Shown here: one piece after another, positions 44,520 through 53,211 of the stretch
Layout: each line of letters starts with the position of its first letter
How positions within the stretch are numbered: position 1 is the first letter of the stretch
DNA from: JAEUMG01 sp046349315
GTDB lineage: Bacteria; Pseudomonadota; Alphaproteobacteria; Rhizobiales; Aestuariivirgaceae
Reading direction: 5' to 3'
Length of the DNA: 64,000 nt
Assembly (NCBI GenBank): GCA_046349315.1
Contig: JAXMCQ010000021.1
Span: forward strand, 43,802-107,801
Program-made: the position numbers and the translations under genes
The notes under the pieces: model-generated
What the model was told of the DNA's origin: nothing
Databases searched by the model: none
The model's input: only the letters and a program-made list of their open reading frames with translations

Positions 44520-47500
44520 TCAAGGCTCGGAGGAGAGCACTGATGGGGGCGTTTCCTGCATGGCTGCCCTGTCGACTAGCCCCTCGGGAAGCTCCATCAG
44601 GCTTGGGATTTCCGTCCACAGCAGTGCCGCCCGAATTTTGTGGGTCGGAAATACCAGCCTCACCGCCGCGCGATAGCCCGCAAGCTGCGAAAGATAGGGC
44701 TGGTCAACGGCTTCCGGGCGCGAAGGTGGTCTGGCGTCGGTCTTGTAGTCGAGGATGAGAACCTCATCATCCGTAACGACAAGTCGGTCGATCTGGCCCG
44801 AAATCGGCCGTCCATCAGCCCCCCTCATGACAACCGGCACCTCCGCAAGCCCCGCGCTCGCGAAAAAGGCCGAGTAATGGGGATCGCTGATGAGTTCGAC
44901 TGCGGACGCCGCAATCTCCTCATTGAAACCGGCCCGCTTGGCAAAGAGTGCTGCCATCGCAGGGCGAGCCTCCGGAGGAAGCTCCGGCAGCCTCTGGAAC
45001 AGCGTGTGAAGAAACCGGCCGCGCGCCATGCGCGTCTCGCGCCGGCCCGAGATTGGCGTTCGTGGGGGCCCGGAGAAGCGGGGAGGGACAGGAGAGGTGG
45101 CCACCACCGGCAATGGCTTCTTGAGCCATTCAGGTAGCCGGGCTGGGGCAGGCTCCGTTACCGACGGTGTATCGGCCCAATTGTCGGCACTCCCCATGCG
45201 CCACACCGTGCCGCCATCCGGGTCGGGCATTTCGGATGCGCGTTTTGAAATAGCCCCCTTCATCAGCTCGTACCAGCATTCGGGCTTGGATTTGATGTGG
45301 TTGTACCAGCCGCACACATAGAGTTCATCGCGCGCCCGCGTCATCGCGACATAGAGGAGCCGGCGATATTCATCGCCGGCACTGTCGAGCCTGGCATCGC
45401 ACCAGCTTTGCACCATCGCGGATCGCGGCGTCTTGGAAAGCACCCAGAACGGGATATCGGGGCCATCCGGATTGGGCTTCACCATGATCACCGGCGGCCT
45501 TTGCCGGCCGTCTGGAATATCGACCGTGTCCGGCAGGATCACGATATGTGATTCGAGCCCCTTGGCACCATGCACGGTCATCACCCGCACCTCGCCGCCG
45601 CCCTGGTCCATGTCACGCTTGATCTCGATATCGGCGCCCGCAAACCAGGCGAGGAAGGCGGACAATGTCGGCGCATGATCGCGCTCGAACTCAAGCGCGA
45701 TATCGAGCAGCGCGTCGAGGGGATCATTGGCTTCAAGCCCGAGCCGCTTCAGCAATGCCGCGCGCGATTCGACCAAGAGGCGCGAGAAGAAGGCGAAGGG
45801 CGAAAGCCCGCCAGTCCCCGCGCGCCAGCTCTCGAGATAGCGTAGCGCCGCTGAAAAGCGCGGGTCATCGCTTACGAGCAATCGCTGCCAGAGCGATGCG
45901 GTACCGCGGCCATGCGCGAGCGTGAAGAGATCGGCATCATCGATCGGCGCTCCGTCGTCTCGCGAAACCAAGGGACTCTTGAGCACGCAGGCGAGCGTGT
46001 AGTCGTCTTCCGGCAGAAGCGTGAACTGGGCCAGCGCCAGGACATCGCGGATCGCGATATGCGCGCCGAGCTGCAGGCGATCGGCGCCAGCCACTGGCAC
46101 GCCATGCTGGCGCAATTCGCGGATCACGGCGTCGAAGAACGGATTGCGCCGCTGCACCAGGACGAGGATATCGCCAGGCCGCACGGTCCGGTTTTGCGAG
46201 GCGAGCCAGCGCCGTCCGATCCAGCTTGCCACGCGGCGCGCGATCTTGATCGCTAGCTTGCGCCGCGGATGGTTCTCGGGCGCGGTATCGACCGGCGCGC
46301 GCCAGGCCACCGGCTCGATCTTTTCATCCGGCCCGACCAAGGGCCAGACTTCGACAAGCCCATGCGTCTCGCCCCGATAGGGGCTGTGCTCGACACGCAC
46401 ATCGAGACGCGCCTCGATGCCGCGCCGCGCCGCCTCCTGCTCAAAAACGCAATCGACCGCCTCAAGGACCCTTTTTGTCGAGCGATAGGAGATGTGGAGT
46501 GGGATATGCCGGAACACTTTGCCGCCGGCGGCGATCTTAATCGCAAACCGCGTTGCTGCCGCGACGAAGGCGTCGGGATCGGCACCCTGAAAGCTGAAGA
46601 TCGATTGCTTGCGGTCGCCGACGGCAAAGAAGGTCCGCTCGACGTCGGGCCGCGCCCCTTGGCCGGAGAAGAACTCATCTGCAAGTGCTTCGACGATTTC
46701 CCATTGCGCGGGACTCGTATCCTGCGCTTCGTCGATGAGGATGTGATCGATACCGCCATCGAGCTTGTAAAGAACCCATTGTGCCGCGTTCGACTGGGTC
46801 AGGAGATTTCGGGTGCGGGCGATGAGGTCGTCGAAATCATACTGCCCCGATTCTCGCTTCTCGCTTTCGTAGCGTGCCACGATGGCAGCCGAGAGCGTCA
46901 GGAGCGCTTCCGTCGCCGCGAGCATCTTGAGATCCGCCCGCGCGGCAACCGCGGCTATCAGTCGTTCCTGTTCTTCGGCAATAAAATCTGGAATCCAGTC
47001 GGCTATCGCAACAACTGCCTTGGTTGCGACCGAACCTGGCTTCTTCGGTTCAATCTCCTTCGTAAGGAGCAGCGACTGCATATCATCAAGTCGCACATCG
47101 GGTCGCGCGAGCGCCGCAAGGATTAGATCAGCGCGCTCATTGTCCTTCTCGCTTCCTCGTCGCAATGCCTCCGCCAAGGCCCTGTAACGCGACTCATCCA
47201 GCGCGAGGTCTGCGGCAATATCAGCTTCCGTCAGCCCTTCAGGTCGCCCAAGCGCCGCCCGCAAAGCGGCGATCGCCGAAGTAACGCCGGTTTCTTCGCT
47301 CAATACGGCCGTAAGGTCGTTGCGCTTTGCGAGGATGCCTTGGATGAGATCGTCGAAACTATCCTCGGTGACGAAGGGGATGATCTCAATCAGCGCCCGC
47401 GCTTCTGCGCTTTCGCTCACGGCTTGCGATCCGCTCAATACGCTGCGGCGCGCGTCCTCGAGGAGGTCACTGGCCTGGCGCTCGTCCATCACCGCGAAGC

Positions 47501-47918
47501 CTGGCGCGACACCGGCCTCGATCGGGAACAATTGCAGCAGGCGCTCGGCAAAGGCATGGATCGTCTGGATCTTCAGCCCGCCCGGCGTCTCGAGCGTCAA
47601 TGTGAAAAGCTGGCGTGCGCGCTTGAGAAGTGCGGTATCAACCGACTCGACCCCCAGCCCCGTGATGGCCGTGCCAAGCACCGTGTCGTCGAGGCTGATC
47701 CAGGCGCCCAGCCTCTCGAACAATCGGTTGGCCATCTCGGCCGCGGCGGCCTTGGTGAAGGTGAGGCACAAGATGTGCTGCGGCTTTGCGCCGTCGAGAA
47801 GCAGGCGAATGACGCGGTCGACAAGCACGCGCGTCTTGCCGGAACCAGCATTGGCGGCGACCCAGGCATTGATACGCGGATCGGAGGCGAGGCTCTGTTG
47901 TTCGCTGGCGTTGCTCAC
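44520..47918 (-). CDS. addA: Helicase-nuclease subunit AddA
   Basis: The 1132-residue protein is a UvrD-like helicase with Walker A AANAGSGKTRVLVDRVIRLL, motif II in ILIDEAQDTSPAQWEIVEAL, QGADPDAF, motif VI in LLYVAMTRARDELYVCGWYN, and a C-terminal RecB-like nuclease motif (DEVLILDYKTDARPP). With AddB it resects double-strand breaks and loads RecA. The start is GTG 47918, overlapping the addB stop (GTGA); the ATG nine codons earlier would lie inside addB. Confidence 0.95.
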   Translation of the reverse strand: MSNASEQQSLASDPRINAWVAANAGSGKTRVLVDRVIRLLLDGAKPQHILCLTFTKAAAAEMANRLFERLGAWISLDDTVLGTAITGLGVESVDTALLKRARQLFTLTLETPGGLKIQTIHAFAERLLQLFPIEAGVAPGFAVMDERQASDLLEDARRSVLSGSQAVSESAEARALIEIIPFVTEDSFDDLIQGILAKRNDLTAVLSEETGVTSAIAALRAALGRPEGLTEADIAADLALDESRYRALAEALRRGSEKDNERADLILAALARPDVRLDDMQSLLLTKEIEPKKPGSVATKAVVAIADWIPDFIAEEQERLIAAVAARADLKMLAATEALLTLSAAIVARYESEKRESGQYDFDDLIARTRNLLTQSNAAQWVLYKLDGGIDHILIDEAQDTSPAQWEIVEALADEFFSGQGARPDVERTFFAVGDRKQSIFSFQGADPDAFVAAATRFAIKIAAGGKVFRHIPLHISYRSTKRVLEAVDCVFEQEAARRGIEARLDVRVEHSPYRGETHGLVEVWPLVGPDEKIEPVAWRAPVDTAPENHPRRKLAIKIARRVASWIGRRWLASQNRTVRPGDILVLVQRRNPFFDAVIRELRQHGVPVAGADRLQLGAHIAIRDVLALAQFTLLPEDDYTLACVLKSPLVSRDDGAPIDDADLFTLAHGRGTASLWQRLLVSDDPRFSAALRYLESWRAGTGGLSPFAFFSRLLVESRAALLKRLGLEANDPLDALLDIALEFERDHAPTLSAFLAWFAGADIEIKRDMDQGGGEVRVMTVHGAKGLESHIVILPDTVDIPDGRQRPPVIMVKPNPDGPDIPFWVLSKTPRSAMVQSWCDARLDSAGDEYRRLLYVAMTRARDELYVCGWYNHIKSKPECWYELMKGAISKRASEMPDPDGGTVWRMGSADNWADTPSVTEPAPARLPEWLKKPLPVVATSPVPPRFSGPPRTPISGRRETRMARGRFLHTLFQRLPELPPEARPAMAALFAKRAGFNEEIAASAVELISDPHYSAFFASAGLAEVPVVMRGADGRPISGQIDRLVVTDDEVLILDYKTDARPPSRPEAVDQPYLSQLAGYRAAVRLVFPTHKIRAALLWTEIPSLMELPEGLVDRAAMQETPPSVLSSEP

Positions 47919-50900
47919 GGGGGATCCCCGCCTGACAGCGCCCATTCGTCGAAACGGGCAAGGTGATCATAGTCGCCCCGGTCGGCCTGCCGCTCCATCG
48001 CAAGTGCCGGTAGGTAGGCCTGTTGCGGTTGCTCATATTCGGCGAGGAGCACTTGGAGCTCTTCAAAGTGCTTCTCGGCCACGGTCATGACGTCGAGGTC
48101 GCCCAGATCTTTGATCTCGCCGGGCGGTTCGCCGCCGCTTAGCCGAACATAGACGAGTTCTTGCGTCGCAATCCCTCGCCCAAGACCGAACCCGTCACGG
48201 GCAAGGATCGCCGCTTCGAGAGTGAGCTGCGGCTTGAATCCAGCTTCGACGGCCGGACGGCTGGGCACCTGGCCGGTCTTGTAATCGATGATCCGTGCCG
48301 CGCCGCTTTCGAACAGATCGATCCGGTCGGCGCGCGCGCTTAGGCTGAACTCCCTTGCGCCGATCGTGAATAGTGTGGAGCCGCGCTTTTCGGTGAGCGA
48401 ACTGGCTACGCCCAGCCGCAGCAACTCGTCTTCGCGCGCGAACCATTCGGCCACGCGCTCGAAGCGTGGCAGCCAGAAACCCATGATCTCGGGATCGTCG
48501 CGATGCGCTGCAAAGACGCGCCGTCCCGCCTCGCGCATGGCGTCGAGCGCCGAAACTCCGCTATCCCGGCGCAGCAGAGCATACTGGTCGAGCGCGTCGT
48601 GAATGACGGTCCCGCGCATGGCATGCCGTTCCAGCAGCAGAAGATCGGGCAATGGCTCCAATCGCAGGATCTTCTTTGCGTAGATCGCATAGGGATCGCG
48701 GATCAGCTTTTCGATCTCCGTGACGCTGAAGCGGGTGGGCCGCGTTGCGACGGGCGGCAGGGCCTTTGGCTTCCCGACCGGGATTACCTGCACGGGTGCA
48801 TCCAATTCTGCGGCCCACCGCGCCGTTTCGGGAGGCGAAGGCTTGGCGCCGAACGCGGCGGTCATGAGCATTTGCGCCGTCACGACCCAGCGCGAGGGAA
48901 CTGCAGGCGCGCCGCCAACTCGCTCCGACCAGGTGATGAAGACCTGTTCTGACCCGAGCGCTTGCGCGAAATCATGGGCCGTCATGCCGATATCGCGCTC
49001 GGGCATTTGCATGCCAAGCACATTGCGCATCGGACGATTAACCCACGGCCCCGGATCGGATTGGGCGGGCCATTTGCCTTCGTTCAATCCCCCGAGCACC
49101 GTGACATCGCTGCGCAGCAAGCGCGCTTCGAGGAGACCGAGGATTGTGATCCGCGCTGTGCCGGAGACGGGGGAAGCGACGGCCGTTGTGCGAAGATGCC
49201 GTGCCAGCATCAGCATCGCTTCGGCAAAGCGACAGGGCGGATGCAGATCGCTGTCGCGCAACAGGCTTGCGAAGAGCTCGGCAAGCGCCTGTCCGGCACG
49301 TCCGCTCCACAAAACGGCATCGGCGGCGGTGAGCTGGTCGAGCGCCTCCAAGAGCGCCTCCGCGTGCTCCTTGAACGGAAGGGAGCCATCTCGGTCTGCC
49401 TGTCGGGCGATCGGCAGCAGCATCGCCGCAAGCGTCTGCGCAAGTACTTCGACCTTGTCCCAGTCTTCCGCCGACAGCCGCTTGACCGTCGAGTGGAGGT
49501 GGCTGTCGGTCTCCGCCTGCTTGCGAGCGGCTTGGGCCGCCTTCGAAAGGTCTTCTATCCTCTTCGGGGAAATCGCACTGCGCAACACCGCGAGTTCCAG
49601 GTGACGATGCACCTCCTCTCCATCCGCGCCGAGATGGAGCAATGGATGGTGCAGGAGCGCGGCAAGCGATACCGGATCGAACCCGCTGAGCGCGGCATCG
49701 ATGAGGAGACGAACGAGGCCACCCGGCAGGCTGGTGCTCAAAGGCTCGCCGGCCGAATCATGGGCTTCGATATTCCAGCGCCGCAATGCGGCGATGACGC
49801 GCCGCGCCAACTCGCGATCGGGCGTGATGAGGCTGGCCGTCTTGCCCTGCTCCTCAATTGCACCGCGCAGGATGAGGGCGATGGCGGCGGCCTCTTCGCG
49901 CCGGCTTCGCATAGGACAGAATGTCAATCCATCGAGCGCGGATAGAAGCTTGTCGCTATGCCGCGAAACCACGTCTCGCCAGCCCGATGCCGTCTCGGCC
50001 GGTCGCATGATTTCGCTCGCCAGCCAGCGTCTCGCTTCGCCGCGCGGGCTCGATCGCACGCCCGGCAGGAGCTCGACCTCGCCGCGATCGGCCTTGAGTG
50101 TCTCGAGCAGCGTCTTCAAGCCATATTGCGCCTGTTGCGGTGTGAGAGCCTCCCAGCTCGCCTTGTCCATTTCAGTATCAAGCCCCGGCAGGATCACCGC
50201 GCCACGATCGAGACTGGCGATGACCCGCAGGAGTTCGGCGGTTGCCGGAATGGAGCCGGTCGAGCCCGCGGCGATGACCGGGAAGGTCGGTGGATTTGCA
50301 AGCAACGTCCGCGCTTGATGTCGGATGAGCGCATTGCGCCGCGCGGTCGGATCCATCAGGCCCAGTTCCGCGAGCCGCAGCGGGTAGTTGTCCCGGATCG
50401 TCCCCAGGAGCCCAATGAGCGTTTGCCGATGCGTGGCGAGATCGATGTCATAGAGCGCCGCAAGATCGAGCAGATCCTTGCCCTCGGTTTCGATCTTGTC
50501 GATGAGCTGCGCGAGGCTTTCGGCAAAGCCAATGCGATGCGCCGGCGACTGCGCGAGGTCATGTGAAAGCGCTTCGTGCGAATTATCCCGCGCCCAATCG
50601 GCGATGAGCGAGAGCAGCAGGAATTCGCGCCCCGCCAGGGAGATTGCGGGCGCAAGTAATGCGTCATCGGGCGAGGGCTGTTCGATGAGCCCAAGGAAAT
50701 CCTCATCGATGTCACCGATCGGACGGATTCGCGGTAGCAGCCGCGCGCCGCTCGCGGAGGTTGCAAGAAAAGCCTCGCTCAAAGCCCGCGCGGCGCGCCT
50801 GTTTGGTACGAGTATGGTCCAATGCGGCAATTCGTGCGGCAGCGGAGGTTTCCCGCACGGGACGGGCAGATCGCCGCGATCGACAGCGGCGGCAAGAGCG

Positions 50901-50956
50901 GTGAGAAAATCGGCGTCCGCCGGAATGTTTAGGAGGCGCGGCCGCGCAGCCGTCAT
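47915..50956 (-). CDS. addB: Helicase-nuclease subunit AddB
   Basis: The 1013-residue protein is the alphaproteobacterial type of AddB: an inactivated helicase-like scaffold beginning PADADFLTALAAAVDRGDLP and VPNRRAARALSEAFLATSAS, and a C-terminal nuclease site with FESGAARIIDYKTGQVPSRP. ATG 50956 overlaps the stop of the nucleotidyltransferase gene (ATGA). The order addB-addA and 4-nt coupling support equal synthesis of the two subunits. Confidence 0.93.
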   Translation of the reverse strand: MTAARPRLLNIPADADFLTALAAAVDRGDLPVPCGKPPLPHELPHWTILVPNRRAARALSEAFLATSASGARLLPRIRPIGDIDEDFLGLIEQPSPDDALLAPAISLAGREFLLLSLIADWARDNSHEALSHDLAQSPAHRIGFAESLAQLIDKIETEGKDLLDLAALYDIDLATHRQTLIGLLGTIRDNYPLRLAELGLMDPTARRNALIRHQARTLLANPPTFPVIAAGSTGSIPATAELLRVIASLDRGAVILPGLDTEMDKASWEALTPQQAQYGLKTLLETLKADRGEVELLPGVRSSPRGEARRWLASEIMRPAETASGWRDVVSRHSDKLLSALDGLTFCPMRSRREEAAAIALILRGAIEEQGKTASLITPDRELARRVIAALRRWNIEAHDSAGEPLSTSLPGGLVRLLIDAALSGFDPVSLAALLHHPLLHLGADGEEVHRHLELAVLRSAISPKRIEDLSKAAQAARKQAETDSHLHSTVKRLSAEDWDKVEVLAQTLAAMLLPIARQADRDGSLPFKEHAEALLEALDQLTAADAVLWSGRAGQALAELFASLLRDSDLHPPCRFAEAMLMLARHLRTTAVASPVSGTARITILGLLEARLLRSDVTVLGGLNEGKWPAQSDPGPWVNRPMRNVLGMQMPERDIGMTAHDFAQALGSEQVFITWSERVGGAPAVPSRWVVTAQMLMTAAFGAKPSPPETARWAAELDAPVQVIPVGKPKALPPVATRPTRFSVTEIEKLIRDPYAIYAKKILRLEPLPDLLLLERHAMRGTVIHDALDQYALLRRDSGVSALDAMREAGRRVFAAHRDDPEIMGFWLPRFERVAEWFAREDELLRLGVASSLTEKRGSTLFTIGAREFSLSARADRIDLFESGAARIIDYKTGQVPSRPAVEAGFKPQLTLEAAILARDGFGLGRGIATQELVYVRLSGGEPPGEIKDLGDLDVMTVAEKHFEELQVLLAEYEQPQQAYLPALAMERQADRGDYDHLARFDEWALSGGDPP

Positions 50957-51678
50957 GGAGTGCGTCGTTTCAGCGCCGCTTCGGCCAAGGGAATGGCCTC
51001 GGGCGTTCCGACATGGAGCCACAAACCCTCATGGACGATCCCGTAGAGGCGGCGCGCGGCAATGGCATTGTTCCACAGGACATTCATCGAGAAGGCACCA
51101 CTATGGGCGTGCGCAAAAATCCGCGGATGGACCAGATAGCAGCCGATATAAACGACCGCCTTATCGTCGCCCGCCTGTCGCCGCACAAGTACTCCTTTTG
51201 CATCGATTGTAAAATCGCCGCGACCGTCGAAGCCGACACAGCGATCGAGCGGGCACACGAGCAACAGGCAATCCATGATGGCATCGTTCCACGCTTGGCG
51301 CATGCGTGATAGCGCCGGCTCGCCCGATTCGATCCAGAAGGAATCGCTGTTGAGCACGAAGAATGGTGCGTTGCCGAGTAGCGCCAGCGCCTTGGCGACG
51401 CCGCCGCCGGTATCGAGCAATTCCGCGCGCTCGTCGCTAATGAGAATGCGCGGTGGCTGTGTCTGGCGATGAGCCCAGGCTTCGACCTGATCGGGCAGGT
51501 AGTGGACATTCACGATCGCGGTTTCGACATTCGCGGCGCGCAGGGCATCGAAGCCATAATCTATGATGGGCTTGCCGGCCACTTTGACCAGCGGCTTGGG
51601 GGTCTGCAAGGTGAGCGGCCGCATGCGATGCCCGAGCCCTGCGGCAAGTACCATGGCGCGCCCGCCGATTTTGCTCAT
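50953..51678 (-). CDS. murU: MurU-like nucleotidyltransferase
   Basis: The 241-residue protein is a sugar-1-phosphate nucleotidyltransferase: AMVLAAGLGHRMRPLTLQTP is the nucleotide loop with KPLVKVAGKPIIDY, and NSDSFW and LWLHVGTPEAI complete the site. Directly following an AmgK domain it should be MurNAc-alpha-1-phosphate uridylyltransferase, which returns recycled MurNAc to UDP-MurNAc and by-passes de novo synthesis (and fosfomycin). It overlaps both neighbours by 4 nt. Confidence 0.88.
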   Translation of the reverse strand: MSKIGGRAMVLAAGLGHRMRPLTLQTPKPLVKVAGKPIIDYGFDALRAANVETAIVNVHYLPDQVEAWAHRQTQPPRILISDERAELLDTGGGVAKALALLGNAPFFVLNSDSFWIESGEPALSRMRQAWNDAIMDCLLLVCPLDRCVGFDGRGDFTIDAKGVLVRRQAGDDKAVVYIGCYLVHPRIFAHAHSGAFSMNVLWNNAIAARRLYGIVHEGLWLHVGTPEAIPLAEAALKRRTP

Positions 51679-53189
51679 GCGGCAGAAGCCCGCAGGTTTG
51701 CCGGGAGATGGCGGTCATACCAATCACGCAGCCGCGCCAGGTCGGGATGCGCAAGGTCGCGCTCGAGGTAGCGTGAAACCCGCGGCATGTGACGGATATA
51801 GCCGTGCTTGCCGTCGCGTCGCGACAGTCGCGCGAATATGCCGAGAATCTTCGTTGCACGCTGAACGCTGAGCAGTGCGAAGACGCGTTTGAACTCGGCC
51901 TTGTCGAAACCGGGATCGTCTTCGCGTGCCGCGCAGTAAAATTCGAGCATGTCCTCGGCGACGTCGAAGGGCACATCAACCCGCGCATCCCGCAGCATGG
52001 AGGCAAGATCATAGGCGGGGTGCCCCAACAGGCAGTCCTGCGTGTCGATGAGGCCGACGCGACGCAAGCCGGAACGTTCGGGCATCCAGAGCAGATTGGG
52101 CGAATGGAAATCGCGCAACGCCCACACCGGATTGGCGGGTTGCGTGAGCGGCAAGAATTCGCTCCACGCAGCCGAGAAGCTCTCGCGGGCTTCCTGCGGG
52201 GCGTCCCGGCCGGTGAGGAAGGGCCAGTACCAGTCGAGGAGCAATTCTGTCTCGATGGTAAGGGCCTCCGTATCGTATCGCGGTATCGTATGGTGGCCGC
52301 CGCCTGGAACTGGGATTTCACTTGGCCATTTCCGCCCGGCCATGTCGGCGAGCAGCAACGTGGCATTTGCCATCGGCTCGTCCATGTCCTCGCCGGCCAG
52401 CATCATGCGGCCATAGACCCGCGATCCCAGATCCTCGATCACCGCGAGGCCGTGCTGCACGTCATGAGCGTAGGTATGTGGTGCACTATAGCCAAGCGAT
52501 TCCAAGTGAGCGTTTACCGCCAGGACGGCGCGAATGTCCTCGGCAAGATGCGCAATCGCACTATAGGGCTTGCCATGCTTGACGGGCGGCCCATCCGGTC
52601 GGGCCGCCATATCCATGAGGATGTAGGACTGGCCAGCGCGATCGAGGCGCTCATAGCGTCGGAACGAAGCATCGCCTTCGAAGAATCGGCGTGAGGCGCT
52701 GCCGAAGCCGGCCTTGGGAAGGAAGTCAGAGATTGCTTCGAGGCGCTCCAGCGCCTGTTTCCAGCTCCCGACACCGCGCAGTTCCGCGCGCCGGCCGGTT
52801 CCCGCCCCTTCGAGGCGGACGGTGAGCACATCGTCTACCAATGGCGAAATGAGCCGGTCGGGCCATTCAATCAGGACAAGATGGGTGCGCCCTAGATCGC
52901 TCAGGCCGAGTTCAGAAACCTCGCTCGCCTCGGCGACCCGGTAGAGATCGACATGGGCCGCCGGCATGCGGCCTGTCTCATAGGTCTGGACGAGGGTAAA
53001 GGTCGGGCTCGGTACTTCGATTTTTACCCCGCCCGACAGGCTGTGAATGATGGCGCGGGCAAGGGTTGTTTTTCCGGCGCCAAGCTCGCCTTCGAGCAGG
53101 ATGGCGGTACCGGGCCGCGCCACAAGGGCGATCTCATGCCCAAGGCGCTCGGTCGCTTCGATTGTCGGCAAGTCGCGAAGGACAGTCAT
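51675..53189 (-). CDS. TsaE-AmgK fusion: t6A ATPase and anomeric MurNAc kinase
   Basis: The 504-residue protein joins two enzymes. Residues about 1-155 are TsaE, the ATPase of the tRNA threonylcarbamoyladenosine complex (LLEGELGAGKTTLARAIIHS, then VPSPTFTLVQTYETG and HVDLYR). Residues about 165-500 are an aminoglycoside-phosphotransferase-like kinase (WALRDFHSPNLLWMPE as Brenner motif, GLIDTQDCLLGHPAYDLASM) matching AmgK, which phosphorylates MurNAc or GlcNAc at C1. Fusion of these is frequent in alphaproteobacteria. ATG 53189 starts the TsaE domain; murU overlaps the end by 4 nt. Confidence 0.92.
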   Translation of the reverse strand: MTVLRDLPTIEATERLGHEIALVARPGTAILLEGELGAGKTTLARAIIHSLSGGVKIEVPSPTFTLVQTYETGRMPAAHVDLYRVAEASEVSELGLSDLGRTHLVLIEWPDRLISPLVDDVLTVRLEGAGTGRRAELRGVGSWKQALERLEAISDFLPKAGFGSASRRFFEGDASFRRYERLDRAGQSYILMDMAARPDGPPVKHGKPYSAIAHLAEDIRAVLAVNAHLESLGYSAPHTYAHDVQHGLAVIEDLGSRVYGRMMLAGEDMDEPMANATLLLADMAGRKWPSEIPVPGGGHHTIPRYDTEALTIETELLLDWYWPFLTGRDAPQEARESFSAAWSEFLPLTQPANPVWALRDFHSPNLLWMPERSGLRRVGLIDTQDCLLGHPAYDLASMLRDARVDVPFDVAEDMLEFYCAAREDDPGFDKAEFKRVFALLSVQRATKILGIFARLSRRDGKHGYIRHMPRVSRYLERDLAHPDLARLRDWYDRHLPANLRASAA

Positions 53190-53211
53190 ATTGGGAGATC
53201 GATCGTGATAC

